The position numbers and the translations under genes were made by a program. The notes under the pieces were generated by a model. The model saw nothing but the letters and a program-made list of their open reading frames with translations, did not search any database and was not told the DNA's origin. DNA of 64,000 nt, from NCBI RefSeq assembly GCF_010119245.1, contig NZ_WNKG01000011.1, positions 62,001 to 126,000 on the forward strand. Direction: 5' to 3'. Numbering within the stretch: position 1 is the first letter of the stretch; the number at the start of each line of letters is the position of its first letter. Shown piece by piece: positions 17,338-27,304 of this stretch. Source of the DNA: Cyclobacterium salsum (lineage in GTDB: Bacteria > Bacteroidota > Bacteroidia > Cytophagales > Cyclobacteriaceae).

Positions 17338-20300
17338 CTAGACTCTTGCTAATCTGCCCTCTTTAGATGTCAAATAAGTATAAATGCCTGGAATTACAAA
17401 CAGCGTCAGAATGGTAGCTAATAGCAATCCACCAATAACCGCCACGCCCATTGGCACCCTTCCTTCAGATCCGGCTCCAAGGGCCAGGGCAATAGGAAGA
17501 ATACCCAAAATGGTGGATAAACTGGTCATCAAAATGGGCCTGAAACGAGCCGCAGCAGCTCCTTCTATGGCTTCAGAAATACTCATCCCGGCAGCTTTCC
17601 GCTGGTTGGCAAACTCCACTATCAGGATACCGTTCTTGGTGACCAATCCGATAAGCATAATGATTCCGATCTGACTAAAAACATTGAGGGTAAAGTCAAA
17701 TACCCACAAGGAAAACAATGCTCCAAATATCGCCAGGGGAACCGTAAACATAATGGTCAGCGGATCCATAAAGCTTTCAAATTGGGCTGAAAGAACCAGG
17801 TAAATCAACACCAGGGCAAAGATAAAGGCAAATACCAAACTGCTGGAACTATCCCGGTATTCCTTGGACAAGCCAGCCACATCAGTGGAATACGTTTCAT
17901 CTAACACTTCAGCAGCAATTTTATCCATTTCTTCCAGGCCTGTTCCCACCGTTTCGCCCGGTGCCAACTGGGCCTGCACGGTGGCACTGACAAAACGATT
18001 GAATCGGTAAAGCTGCGGTGGGGTGCTTCTTTCTGAAATGGTCACCAGGTTATCCATTTGCACCAGTTGCCCGTCCTCCCCTCTGACATAGAGCATTCGT
18101 AGATTGATGGGTTCATTTCTGTCTTCCAACCGCATTTCTCCAACTACCTGATACTGCTTTCCATTCATGATAAAATAATCGAAACGCTGACCGGAATAAC
18201 TTAACTGAAGGGTTCTTGCTATTTCCTGAACAGATACCCCTATATTCCTGGCTTTTTCCCGGTCTATCTCCACTTCAATTTCTGGCTTGGTAAATTTCAG
18301 GTTGACATCCGAAAAGCTAAATGCCGAATTTTGACCTACCCTTTCCATAAAGACCGGAATAATCTCTTTTAATTTCTCCAACGTCTGCGCCTGAATGACA
18401 TACTGGATGGGTAACCCCGCCCTGCGGTCGCCAATAGACGGTTCTTGTGCCCCAAAAGCCCGGACCGCTGTTTTGGTTTTCAGGTATTCCGAAACCTCAT
18501 CAAAAATCTCCTGTTGGGACCTTGCTCGTTCTTCCGCATCTACGAGAGCTACCCGCACAAAACCTGAATTGGTACTAGCCGTTCCAAATCCCGGTGAGGT
18601 AACTGAAATCAATCCTTCTCTTTCCTCATCCGGCACCAAATTCATCAATTCTTCGGTCATTTCATCTATGACCCTGTCCATATAGCTAAAAGTGGCTCCT
18701 TCCGGTCCGGCAAGGTTGATCCTTATTTGTCCCCTGTCCTCTATGGGAGCCAATTCGGAAGGTATATCATTGAAAAGAAGGTAGGTACCAAAACCCATAA
18801 TGGCCAATAACACGAAGGAAAGCCATTTTACTTTCATAAAACGGGATAAGGCTCCTGCATAAAGGTCATTCAACCACAAAAAGAAAGGTTCTGTTTTGGT
18901 ATAAAGCCAATTTTTCTTTTCCCTTTTCTTAAGCAATTTGGAACTTAGCATGGGGGTCATGGTGAGGGCCACAAAAGAAGAAATGATCACCGCTCCGGCC
19001 ACTACCACACCAAATTCCCTAAATAATCTACCCGTAGTACCGGTAAGGAAAATAACCGGTAAGAACACTGCAGCCAATGCTACGGTGGTAGCAATTACGG
19101 CGAAAAATATCTCCTCAGCACCCTTTTCAGCCGCTTTATCAGGGTCTTCTCCCCCTTCAATTTTTGTATAAATGTTCTCCAGTACCACAATGGCATCATC
19201 CACCACCAATCCAATGGACAACACGATGCCTAGTAAGGTAAGTACGTTGATGGAAAAACCTGCAAAATACATGATGAAAAATACGCCGATCAAACTGATC
19301 GGAATGGTCAGCACCGGGATGAACGTGGTCCTCCAATCCCGGAGAAAGATAAAAATGATCAGCACTACCAGCACAAAAGCCAGAAAGATGGTTTCCTGGA
19401 CTTCACTGATAGAGCTCCGGATATATTTGGTGGTATCAAAACCGATTCCCAGTTTTATGTCTTCGGGCAAATCTTTTTGAATAAACTCCAATCTTCGGTA
19501 GAATTCATCCATGATTTCGATGCTATTCGAACCCGGAAGCGGAACGAGGGCTACCCCTACCATGGGTACTCCATCTCTTTTCAAAACCGTTCTTTCATTG
19601 AGAGGAGCCAATTCGGCATTGCCAATATCCTGAAATCGCACTACATTGTTTTCCTCTTCTTTGATAATCAGTCGGTTGAATTCCTCAGGAGTACTCATGC
19701 GGCTTCTGGTCCTGACCGAAAGCTCTATCGACTGCCCTTCAATACTTCCTGTAGGAAGTTCCACATTCTCGCTTTGTACCTTGGTAAGCACGTCCAGGGG
19801 AGTAATACCATAGGATGCCATCCTCAGGGGATCCATCCTCAACCTGATCGCATATTCCTTTTCTCCCCAGATCCGTATCTCACTTACCCCGTCGATGGTC
19901 TGAAGCCGCTCTTTAAAAATATTGGCTGCTATATCTGATAACTCCAGTAAGCTACGCTGATCGCTTTGGATATTTAGAAAAACAATTGGCTGGGTGTCTG
20001 CATCCTGCTTGGTAACGATAGGGGGTTCGGCATCGATAGGTAGGTTACGCCGAGCCCTGGAAACCCGGTCCCTAACATCATTGGCCGCCGCCTCCATGTC
20101 GGCTCCGACTTCAAATTCCACCGTGATGCTGCTTCCTCCATCGTTGGAGATGGATGTCAGGCTTTTGATTCCGGATATCCCATTGATCCCTTCTTCCAGG
20201 GGTTCTGTAATCTGGGCCTCTATTACATCGGCATTGGCTCCTACATAGGTGGTCCTGACATTAACCACCGGAGGGTCCACGCTCGGAAATTCCCTGACGC

Positions 20301-20400
20301 CCAGATAGGATATCCCTATTACACCGAAAATGATGATGGTCAAGGACATGACAATGGACAATACGGGCCTTCGTATACTGATAGTGGATAAACTGGACAT
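17338..20400 (-). CDS. RND efflux pump, inner-membrane permease (AcrB/MexB type)
   Basis: This is the proton-driven inner-membrane pump of a tripartite exporter. About 1020 residues with the duplicated RND layout: one membrane helix at about 10-30 (ISIRRPVLSIVMSLTIIIFG), a large periplasmic loop, helices 2-6 with the proton-relay pair in SIGLVVDDAIVVLENI, then a second half repeating this pattern and ending in helices with GLVTKNGILIVEFANQRK. The sequence resembles the HAE1 (drug/hydrophobe) class rather than heavy-metal pumps. The frame opens at TTG 20409 inside the adaptor stop; I use the ATG at 20400, giving MSSLSTISIRRP. Substrates are unknown. Confidence 0.93.
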   Translation of the reverse strand: MSSLSTISIRRPVLSIVMSLTIIIFGVIGISYLGVREFPSVDPPVVNVRTTYVGANADVIEAQITEPLEEGINGISGIKSLTSISNDGGSSITVEFEVGADMEAAANDVRDRVSRARRNLPIDAEPPIVTKQDADTQPIVFLNIQSDQRSLLELSDIAANIFKERLQTIDGVSEIRIWGEKEYAIRLRMDPLRMASYGITPLDVLTKVQSENVELPTGSIEGQSIELSVRTRSRMSTPEEFNRLIIKEEENNVVRFQDIGNAELAPLNERTVLKRDGVPMVGVALVPLPGSNSIEIMDEFYRRLEFIQKDLPEDIKLGIGFDTTKYIRSSISEVQETIFLAFVLVVLIIFIFLRDWRTTFIPVLTIPISLIGVFFIMYFAGFSINVLTLLGIVLSIGLVVDDAIVVLENIYTKIEGGEDPDKAAEKGAEEIFFAVIATTVALAAVFLPVIFLTGTTGRLFREFGVVVAGAVIISSFVALTMTPMLSSKLLKKREKKNWLYTKTEPFFLWLNDLYAGALSRFMKVKWLSFVLLAIMGFGTYLLFNDIPSELAPIEDRGQIRINLAGPEGATFSYMDRVIDEMTEELMNLVPDEEREGLISVTSPGFGTASTNSGFVRVALVDAEERARSQQEIFDEVSEYLKTKTAVRAFGAQEPSIGDRRAGLPIQYVIQAQTLEKLKEIIPVFMERVGQNSAFSFSDVNLKFTKPEIEVEIDREKARNIGVSVQEIARTLQLSYSGQRFDYFIMNGKQYQVVGEMRLEDRNEPINLRMLYVRGEDGQLVQMDNLVTISERSTPPQLYRFNRFVSATVQAQLAPGETVGTGLEEMDKIAAEVLDETYSTDVAGLSKEYRDSSSSLVFAFIFALVLIYLVLSAQFESFMDPLTIMFTVPLAIFGALFSLWVFDFTLNVFSQIGIIMLIGLVTKNGILIVEFANQRKAAGMSISEAIEGAAAARFRPILMTSLSTILGILPIALALGAGSEGRVPMGVAVIGGLLLATILTLFVIPGIYTYLTSKEGRLARV

Positions 20401-20405
20401 GATGA

Positions 20406-21482
20406 TCAATTAATTTGGTTGACGTTGACAGGCATCCCTTCACGGGCTTGCAATACACCGGTAGTTAAAACCAGCTCCCCCGGAGCCAGACCGTCTAAAA
20501 CTTGAACCCTGGTATCCGTCCGTTGACCAATGGTCACCTTTCTGGATTCAATTTTCCCTTCATTGGCTATAAACACCTTATACCCCTCCAATTCGGGGAT
20601 CAGGGATTCGGAAGGAATCATGATCGCATTGTCTATTTCATTTAATACCAACCGTACCCTTACAAACATCCCGGGCAAAAATTTCTTTTCCTTATTGGGA
20701 CTCCTCGCCCTGATTTTTAGGGTTCTGGTCGCTGCATCTACATTGGGCTCTATGGCATACACTTTTCCCTCGGCCTCCTCACTGCTGTTGTTTGCCCTAA
20801 AGTAAACCAGTGAACCCTGTTTGATTTCATTGACATACCGTTCCGGAATGGAAAATTCGATCTTGATCGGATCCACATTGACGATATTGGAAATCACGTC
20901 CGTAGTTCCGATAACGCTTCCCTCGGAAACCTGCCGGAATCCCAATTCCCCATCAAATGGGGCACGAATAACCATCTTACTCAATTGCGCCTCAATAAGC
21001 CTTAAATCAGCCAGATTGGTATTGTACTGATTTAGGACAATGTCATATTCTTCCTGGCTGATCGCCTCCCGGGACAGCAATTCCTTCTGCCTGTTCTCCT
21101 GGCTTTCGTACAATTTTTTGGTATATCTCAGCCTTTCCCGCTGGGCATCCAGCTCCTCGTCATTCAGGTAAAGTAAGGGGGTTCCCTTTCTTACAAATTG
21201 TCCCTCATTGAAGGCTACCTTTTCTACCAGCCCGGCTACTTCCGGCCTTAAGGTGACAATTTCATTGGGAATCAAGGAACCGGTGATATTCAGGTTATTT
21301 TCCAGCTTTTCCTGCTTAAGTTCGACAACGTTCACCGGCAAACTGGATTGATTTTCACCGTTTTGCGAAGTGGCCGCTTTTTCCTCCCCCCCGCTTAAAA
21401 TATCCATTCTGGGGTAAAAAAATAAGACGCTTATCACCAAAACGATGATAATTATCAAAATAATTTTGGTCTGTTTTTTCAT
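20406..21482 (-). CDS. RND efflux periplasmic adaptor (membrane fusion protein)
   Basis: The adaptor bridges the pump and the TolC channel. The protein has an N-terminal membrane anchor (KIILIIIIVLVISVLFFYP), a lipoyl/barrel-sandwich region split by a helical hairpin (PEVAGLVEKVAFNEGQFVRKGTPLLYLNDEELDAQRERL then MVIRAPFDGELGFRQVSEGSVIG), a beta-barrel domain and a membrane-proximal domain ending in QVLDGLAPGELVLTTGVLQAREGMPV. The open frame extends to 21533, but the ATG at 21482 (MKKQTKIIL) directly precedes the anchor and is preferred. It is the first gene of the operon. Confidence 0.92.
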   Translation of the reverse strand: MKKQTKIILIIIIVLVISVLFFYPRMDILSGGEEKAATSQNGENQSSLPVNVVELKQEKLENNLNITGSLIPNEIVTLRPEVAGLVEKVAFNEGQFVRKGTPLLYLNDEELDAQRERLRYTKKLYESQENRQKELLSREAISQEEYDIVLNQYNTNLADLRLIEAQLSKMVIRAPFDGELGFRQVSEGSVIGTTDVISNIVNVDPIKIEFSIPERYVNEIKQGSLVYFRANNSSEEAEGKVYAIEPNVDAATRTLKIRARSPNKEKKFLPGMFVRVRLVLNEIDNAIMIPSESLIPELEGYKVFIANEGKIESRKVTIGQRTDTRVQVLDGLAPGELVLTTGVLQAREGMPVNVNQIN

Positions 21483-21842
21483 TACGGGCGCTGGTATAAA
21501 ATTAGTTTTAGTGGCTAAATCAGTACTATACAAGAATCAAATTTTCTCGCTTTTGTTTATCGTTTTGGAAATTAAAATTCTTTCATCTGCCTTTCTATAT
21601 AAAAAAGCAACATTATCCTTCTGAAAACATTCCAACGAACTACTAAATTAACTGATATTTTTATTATAAGGAAATAAATAAACACGAGAGGCAAATCGAG
21701 AACACCAATGGCAGGCAATAAATGCCCGGTAATCGAGCAGATATCGGAGGTTCTCTCACATAAGCAGAAAATCAGGCCACCCTGCTTCAATCAAGGTGGC
21801 CCGATTACCATGTATTCTCAGTTGAAATTAAGGAATTCTATT
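21483..21842. other. Intergenic region between the efflux operon and the fasciclin gene
   Basis: This 360-nt stretch must hold the promoter of the efflux operon and the 3' end of the TonB-receptor/fasciclin transcript. I see no -7 consensus match. A 72-residue open frame at 21572-21790 (minus) has no family features, and I do not call it a gene. A possible weak terminator is listed separately. Confidence 0.4.
21775..21801 (-). terminator. Possible terminator after the fasciclin gene
   Basis: GGCCACC (21775-21781) and GGTGGCC (21795-21801) form a perfect 7-bp stem with a 13-nt loop, 42 nt beyond the fasciclin stop on the minus strand. The T tract that follows is short (TTTT after GA), so the call is weak. 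Confidence 0.45.
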
Positions 21843-22823
21843 TTAGTCAATTTCCCTAACAGGTAGCATCACCTTATCAATAATATGAACAAAGCCTGTT
21901 TGGAAAATATCATCATTCACGGTCACCTGGGTAGAAGATCCATGGTCTTCCCCATAGGTAAGCATCACATTCTCACTATCAATTGAAATCCTGGGCATAA
22001 CCTCTCCTGCAAACTGAGGGGTCAGGGTCTGATTATTGGAAACATTTCCAGAGTAGACCAGATCGTTTACAATATGGTACCTGACAATCTCTTCCAATGC
22101 TTCTTCACCAACTATCTCAACCAACTCATCCAGAGACCCTGCTCCAATCGCAGTCAATAAATCTGCAAATGCTTGATTATTAGGGATAAATAATGTCCTG
22201 AAATTAGTAGACAATTGTGAATTCAGCCCTAAAAGTTCAACCACTTGCTTAAATACACTCAGCTCCGGATTTTCATCCAGGTAGGCTGTCATGGCATTTG
22301 ACCTCGGGAGCAATACCTCATCAATCAGGTGTACCGTTCCATTTCCACTTTCAGAACGCAGGATATTGACGGTTTGGTTGTTAAATCTCACCTCGCCTCC
22401 GGATCGGTTGACAAAGATATTCTGGTCGGCATTGGTTTGAATGAAATTATAATTGGTCCGGTTTAGATCAGATTGCTTGATATTCGCCTCTGCGATATGA
22501 TACGCCAGGACGTTCTCCAGACCCTCAATATTATCCGCCGATTCAAACCCATTTTCGGACATAAACGCTTCAATAGCGGCATCTGTAGGAGCAAAGACTG
22601 CCCGCTGGTCCTGGGTTTGCCTACTCACCAATAAAGGCAGCAAGCCTTCGCTATCCAGAAGTTCATTGAAGATACTCAACTCTGATTGGGCTGCAATCAC
22701 ATTGCTGAGAAGTTGGTCTTCGGTTCGCCCCGCTACAGGCTCCTCGTAATTTGCATCAATACAGCCAGCCATCAGTATGCCCGCTGCCAGAAGAAATAGG
22801 ATATTATTAAACGTATGATTCAT
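21843..22823 (-). CDS. Fasciclin (FAS1)-domain lipoprotein with two FAS1 repeats
   Basis: The 326 residues begin with a lipoprotein signal ending at C21 (ILMAGC). Two FAS1 domains follow. The first (about 45-170) has SIFNELLDSEGLLPLL, RAVFAPTDAAIEAFM, VLAYHIAEANIKQSDL and the end VHLIDEVLLP. The second (about 185-325) has VFKQVVELLG, LFIPNNQAFADLL, EIVRYHIVNDLVYSG and VHIIDKVMLP. FAS1 domains mediate adhesion and ligand contacts at cell surfaces. It lies 28 nt downstream of a TonB receptor, in the place a SusD-type lipoprotein often occupies, so it may be a surface partner of that receptor. That link is inference. Confidence 0.9.
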   Translation of the reverse strand: MNHTFNNILFLLAAGILMAGCIDANYEEPVAGRTEDQLLSNVIAAQSELSIFNELLDSEGLLPLLVSRQTQDQRAVFAPTDAAIEAFMSENGFESADNIEGLENVLAYHIAEANIKQSDLNRTNYNFIQTNADQNIFVNRSGGEVRFNNQTVNILRSESGNGTVHLIDEVLLPRSNAMTAYLDENPELSVFKQVVELLGLNSQLSTNFRTLFIPNNQAFADLLTAIGAGSLDELVEIVGEEALEEIVRYHIVNDLVYSGNVSNNQTLTPQFAGEVMPRISIDSENVMLTYGEDHGSSTQVTVNDDIFQTGFVHIIDKVMLPVREID

Positions 22824-22851
22824 AATAGGAGTATTTTCTTTGGACCACAGA

Positions 22852-25800
22852 TTATTTGAAAATATACCTTAAGCCAACCTGGGCATTCCAGGTCTGGTTG
22901 AGGTTAAAGAGGGACTGGGAAATTTGGGTAGGGTAAACACCGGACTGACCTTGAATACTATTTAAGGTAAACTGGGCATTGCCGCTATCATCTACTCCAT
23001 TAAGATCCAAGAGGTTACTTTGTATCACCTGCCTTCCGACTCCCCATGAATCCTTCAATAGGTTCCCTACATTTAAAATATCCAGGGAAATCTGAAGTTT
23101 ATGCTGATTGGTATCTTTAGTCAGGTGAAGATCCTGTATCAACCTGAAATCAAATCGGTGCAACCAAGGCAATAGGGCACCATTTCTTTCGGTTACCTGT
23201 CCTCTATTTTCTCTTAAATAAGGATCATTCTCTATGTACTGATCCAAAATATCCCATTGCTCTGCCGCCGTCTGGGTGATTACCCCTCCTGAGACACGGT
23301 CCACTAACTGGGCATCTTCAAGGCTTTCGGGAACATACATCAAACGGATACCGCCGCCATCTCCAAAATTACCGGAATAGGTGTAGCTGTATCTGCCTTG
23401 CTCTCCACCCTCATAAAAAAGTGAAATTTGAGTGTTATTGTATTCATTTAATCCCTTGGTATTGAAGGATATTAAACCCACTACCCTGTTCGGTTGGTCA
23501 AAGCGGTTAAAACCTTCCTCCGGATTATTTCGATCTGTCTGTACTCCTGTAGGCCACAGGGACGCTGCCTGTGAACCACCGATCAGGCCAAAATCTCTTT
23601 TTTGGCTTCTGGTATAGGCCAGGCTGGTAAAAATCCCTGATCCCCAATCCTTTTGTAAAGACAAGGTCAGCGCGCTGTAAGTACCCACATCGATATTGGT
23701 TAGCAAAAACAGTTCATTGATTCCCGTTCCATTGATTCCCTGGCTGTAAGTTGGGTAAGCATTCCCTCCGATATTGACTGATTCGCCGGTTGGGGTACTG
23801 GCCAGGTTTGCGGAGAATGGCATGTTGTAATCGCTGGAATGCATGGCTTCCAGGGTAAATATAAACCCGTCTCCAAATTGATAATCTGCGGCCAAATTCG
23901 ATCTCCAGGTTTGGGGCAGTTTGAAATTTTCATCTGTCACGTTCACGGAGCTGGAGATATCAGGCTCCTGCTCTGCCGGATTTGGTCGGTAGTAGTTAAT
24001 ATCCGATTGGAAGCCCTGCCATTCACCTTCGGCCCATTGGTCTGGGGTTCTCCCTACAAAACCCCTGGTGATACCATTAGCATTGATCTGATTGGAAAGG
24101 TGAACGAAAATAGGTCTTGCTGTAAACAATCCCGAACCCCCTCTTACCTGCAGTGAGCCATCACTCATGGCATCCCAATTGAAGCCAAACCTAGGCGAGA
24201 AAACCGGGTTTACCGGAGGAAACTGACTCACATCCGGGCTGATCATTTGACCAGGCTCCCTTGGGTTTTCTACTGAAATGTTTAATGCGTCTAACCGAGA
24301 ATTTCTGGGGGCATCAATGGGATAAAAAGGCATGTCAACCCGTAAACCTCCGGTAATCTTCAAGTCTCTGGTGGCCTGATATTCATCCTGAATGTACAGA
24401 CCTACTTGTCCAAAGCTCACCTGATCGGTAGGCAACGTAAATGGATTATCAGCATCATAAGTAAAACCGATGGCAAATCCATCAGGAATGACATCCGGAT
24501 TCTGATTAATCACACTCTCTACAAAACTATCATAGGAATTGTACCTGTACCAGGAATCCCATGTGGGGTTAAAGGCATTATCAAAGGTCATGTATTCGAA
24601 ATTAACCCCCGCTGTAAACGTATGGTTACCCAAAAAGTAATTGAAATTATTGGTCAGGTTGAACGTCTTGTTGTCCAGGAGATTTCCCCTTGTAAACAAT
24701 TCAGTACCCATAGAAAGGTAGTAAAGGGGGGTATTCCCGTCAAATTCCAACACTTCGATCATCGGAAATTGCTGACCTCCCGGCACCCCTCTCTGAGTAA
24801 CGGCACTGGTATAACCAATATTCAGTGAATTAGCCATGTTGTCTCCCAGGGTTGAATTCAATTCAGCCACTATGGATGACACGTTGTCCTCAGATGTATA
24901 ATGTGTATTTCTAAACGTCAATGCCTCAATTCCGCCTCTATTGGTATTTCTATAGCGTAAATTTCCGGGAAGGCCCCTGATACTGTTTCCGTTTACGGTC
25001 ACATCCCTTAATTGCTGAAAACGGTTATACCTTACGGTCAATTTATTTCTGTCATTGATATTGTAATCCAGGCGAAGGTTTAACCTGGTCGCATCATCAG
25101 CGAAAGGTATGTTTTCGTAAGCACCTGTCTGGTACCCATACAACTGGTCTAGTTGCTGGCTGACAAATTCTGCTCTTTCAGCAGGAACTCTCGATACAAT
25201 CTGATTGTCAGGAAGCAGCCCTTGTTCCGGTCGGGCGGCCAATCTGTTGTCGCCAGGAAGATCATTGATTTCCGTTTCTGCACTTACGAAGAAAAATAAT
25301 TTATCCTTGATAATGGGACCACCAAAAGCAATTCCATGAATATTGGTTTGTGACTCGGAAAAAGGAACTTCACGACCGCCATTTACGGTGATTCCCTGCA
25401 ACCGGTCATTTCTAAAAAGGGTGTAGGCGGTGCCCCTCCATTCATTAGAGCCCGCTTTGGTAATCGCATTCACATTTGCTCCTGTGAACCCGCTTTGGGT
25501 GACATCATAAGGAGCAATGTTTACCTGAACCTCTTCAATCGCATCCAGAGAGATGGGATTACCACCAGCAAACTGGCTGGAACCCAAGCCAAAGTTGTTG
25601 TTGTATAAATTCCCATCAATGGTGTAGTTGTTATACCTTTGATCTGCTCCTCCGAAACTGGTACCGTTACTTTGAGGCGTGAGCCGGGTGAAATCATTAA
25701 TACCCCTGCTGATCGTGGGCATGGAATTGATTCGTTCATTGTTTAGGGAGGTTGATGCACCTGTTCTGTCAGAGTTCATGATCCCGTCTCTTCTTCCGAT

Positions 25801-26169
25801 TATCTCTACAGCTTCGAGCTCCACACCATCCGTAAAGGTAACATCGATGGTGTATTTCTGGCCCAAAGAAAGGATAATGCCATCAAACACCTTTTCATCG
25901 AAACCTACGAATGAAAAGGTAACCGTATACGGACCTCCTACTCTCATGTTGGGAAGGTTAAATCGGCCATCAATATTGGTGACGGCACCATATCGCGTTC
26001 CGGAAGGTTCGTGGATCGCGACCACATTTGCTCCGGGCAGCGTTTCCCCGGTGTCATCAGTTACAGTTCCCTGCATACTGGCGGTGGTGACTCCCTGCGC
26101 ATAGGCTAAACCCGAGGTCAATACAAGGGTAAGTAACGCAAAAAGACTTTTTTGTAGTAGTTGCCTCAT
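22852..26169 (-). CDS. Oar-type TonB-dependent outer-membrane receptor with carboxypeptidase-regulatory-like domain
   Basis: The 1105 residues begin with a Sec signal ending near AYAQG. A carboxypeptidase-regulatory-like beta-sandwich follows at about 28-115 (TASMQGTVTDDTGETLPGANVVAIHEPSG and RFNLPNMRVGGPYTVTFSFVG). A plug domain lies at about 125-240 (GINDFTRLTPQSNG, RYNNYTIDGNLYNNNFG, SLDAIEEVQVNIAPYDVTQSGFTGANVNAITKAGSNEWRG-type region), and the rest is a 22-strand-type barrel ending in WNAQVGLRYIFK. It resembles the Oar subfamily rather than SusC. A -7 element lies 65 nt upstream. The transported substrate is unknown. It forms a unit with the fasciclin lipoprotein. Confidence 0.9.
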   Translation of the reverse strand: MRQLLQKSLFALLTLVLTSGLAYAQGVTTASMQGTVTDDTGETLPGANVVAIHEPSGTRYGAVTNIDGRFNLPNMRVGGPYTVTFSFVGFDEKVFDGIILSLGQKYTIDVTFTDGVELEAVEIIGRRDGIMNSDRTGASTSLNNERINSMPTISRGINDFTRLTPQSNGTSFGGADQRYNNYTIDGNLYNNNFGLGSSQFAGGNPISLDAIEEVQVNIAPYDVTQSGFTGANVNAITKAGSNEWRGTAYTLFRNDRLQGITVNGGREVPFSESQTNIHGIAFGGPIIKDKLFFFVSAETEINDLPGDNRLAARPEQGLLPDNQIVSRVPAERAEFVSQQLDQLYGYQTGAYENIPFADDATRLNLRLDYNINDRNKLTVRYNRFQQLRDVTVNGNSIRGLPGNLRYRNTNRGGIEALTFRNTHYTSEDNVSSIVAELNSTLGDNMANSLNIGYTSAVTQRGVPGGQQFPMIEVLEFDGNTPLYYLSMGTELFTRGNLLDNKTFNLTNNFNYFLGNHTFTAGVNFEYMTFDNAFNPTWDSWYRYNSYDSFVESVINQNPDVIPDGFAIGFTYDADNPFTLPTDQVSFGQVGLYIQDEYQATRDLKITGGLRVDMPFYPIDAPRNSRLDALNISVENPREPGQMISPDVSQFPPVNPVFSPRFGFNWDAMSDGSLQVRGGSGLFTARPIFVHLSNQINANGITRGFVGRTPDQWAEGEWQGFQSDINYYRPNPAEQEPDISSSVNVTDENFKLPQTWRSNLAADYQFGDGFIFTLEAMHSSDYNMPFSANLASTPTGESVNIGGNAYPTYSQGINGTGINELFLLTNIDVGTYSALTLSLQKDWGSGIFTSLAYTRSQKRDFGLIGGSQAASLWPTGVQTDRNNPEEGFNRFDQPNRVVGLISFNTKGLNEYNNTQISLFYEGGEQGRYSYTYSGNFGDGGGIRLMYVPESLEDAQLVDRVSGGVITQTAAEQWDILDQYIENDPYLRENRGQVTERNGALLPWLHRFDFRLIQDLHLTKDTNQHKLQISLDILNVGNLLKDSWGVGRQVIQSNLLDLNGVDDSGNAQFTLNSIQGQSGVYPTQISQSLFNLNQTWNAQVGLRYIFK

Positions 26170-26233
26170 TTTTGATAGTAATTAGGTGGAATTAGAAAAC
26201 TTTCGTTAAGAAATCTGGTTATTTGGGCAGGTA

Positions 26234-26241
26234 CAAAGGTA
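26234..26241 (-). promoter_or_regulatory. Candidate -7 element for the Oar-type receptor (TACCTTTG)
   Basis: The minus strand reads TACCTTTG, a full match to TAnnTTTG, 65 nt upstream of the receptor ATG. No clear -33 box is visible. Confidence 0.45.
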
Positions 26242-26514
26242 ACCTTATATTAAGACTATCTTTTTTGCGAATTGTTATGTTTTCAATTTATACCGTAAAA
26301 GTAGTTAACAATTCCCTAACTTTAGAAATAAGAAGTAAATTTTTTGAAGGCCTACAATTCTACTTCCAAAAAGTGTTTTTATGCTGAAATTTTCTAAAAC
26401 GCGCTATAAACGTTTAAATCCACTTTTTATATTACCCGGTGATTTACCTAAACTTTCCATCTTGCGAATCATTCCAAAACCATCCGAGCAAAATTAACTG
26501 CTCGCGACCCCTGG

Positions 26515-26548
26515 TTTGAATTTTTACCTATAAAGTCTTTATCTTTTG
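26515..26548 (+). promoter_or_regulatory. Candidate promoter of the lysoplasmalogenase-like gene
   Basis: A -33 TTTG (26515-26518) is followed after 21 nt by TATCTTTTG (26540-26548), which matches the -7 consensus except for one extra spacer base. The ATG used for the gene lies 36 nt downstream, so an in-frame TTG at 26546 sits inside the promoter and is unlikely to be the start. Confidence 0.5.
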
Positions 26549-26584
26549 GATCGAAATAAAAATCTCCCACCGAAAACCAATAAA

Positions 26585-27274
26585 ATGTATAAAAAAGGAA
26601 TTGTCTGGCTCTATCTTTTTTTAGTTGCAGCTCTGGCAGACATGGCATTGATTGTCCACTCCGAAAGCCAATACCGCATTTATAGCAAACCACTCCTTAT
26701 GGCTTTCCTGCTGGGTTATTTTCTTCAATCCACCTCCCTTATCCGGGGAAGCTTGCTAAGAAAAAGTGTTTCTGCTGCATTATTTTTTTCGCTGGCAGGC
26801 GATGTCCTACTCCTCTTCCCCAATTTGTTTCTCTATGGTCTTGGTGCATTTTTTATGACCCATATTTGCTATATCATCGCTTTCAAGCTTACGCAAAATC
26901 ATCTCTTTAATCCCTTAAAGGTAAACTTCATCAAGATGTTTCTATACAATCTACCGGTTTACATTTTAGCAGCCTTCGTTTATTTTTTGATCCATAGGCA
27001 GCTAAATGAGCTAAAAATACCTGTAGTGATGTATTTATTAGTCCTGGTCATGATGCTGACGCTGGCCCGGGAACGGTTTGGAAGAACCAATGCTGCCAGC
27101 TTTTGGCAATTGTTTCTGGGTGCCTTTCTGTTCTTTATTTCTGATGGCTTGCTGGCGCTGGACAAGTTTTTTCAACCCATTCCAGATGGCGATGTCCTGA
27201 TCATGGGTACCTATACATTAGCACAGCTTCTAATCATCATGGGTATCCGAAGCCATCTGATTTTTCCGCGTTAG
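26585..27274 (+). CDS. YhhN/TMEM86 family membrane protein (lysoplasmalogenase-like)
   Basis: This is a polytopic membrane protein of 229 residues from the ATG at 26585, with about eight helices. The YhhN family signs are YSKPLLMAFLLGYFL, AALFFSLAGDVLLLFPNLFLYGLGAFFMTHICYIIAF, FLGAFLFFISDGLLALDKF and MGTYTLAQLLIIMG. Acidic residues in the FSLAGDVLL and FISDGLLA helices are the conserved putative active-site residues. Animal TMEM86 relatives hydrolyse lysoplasmalogen; the bacterial role is not settled. It is convergent with aspS, 30 nt apart, with no clear terminator between. Confidence 0.87.
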   Translation: MYKKGIVWLYLFLVAALADMALIVHSESQYRIYSKPLLMAFLLGYFLQSTSLIRGSLLRKSVSAALFFSLAGDVLLLFPNLFLYGLGAFFMTHICYIIAFKLTQNHLFNPLKVNFIKMFLYNLPVYILAAFVYFLIHRQLNELKIPVVMYLLVLVMMLTLARERFGRTNAASFWQLFLGAFLFFISDGLLALDKFFQPIPDGDVLIMGTYTLAQLLIIMGIRSHLIFPR

Positions 27275-27304
27275 CAAGTGTGCTGGGTAAGATGTCGATT
27301 TTGC

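Noticed and set aside
19477-19938. 153-residue plus-strand frame within the RND pump gene
   Set aside because: It is entirely antisense to a long, clearly conserved coding sequence and has no features of its own.
21572-21790. 72-residue open frame on the minus strand with hydrophobic segments
   Set aside because: It lies in an AT-rich spacer, overlaps the hairpin at 21775 and shows no family motif or start signal; the coding pattern is not convincing.
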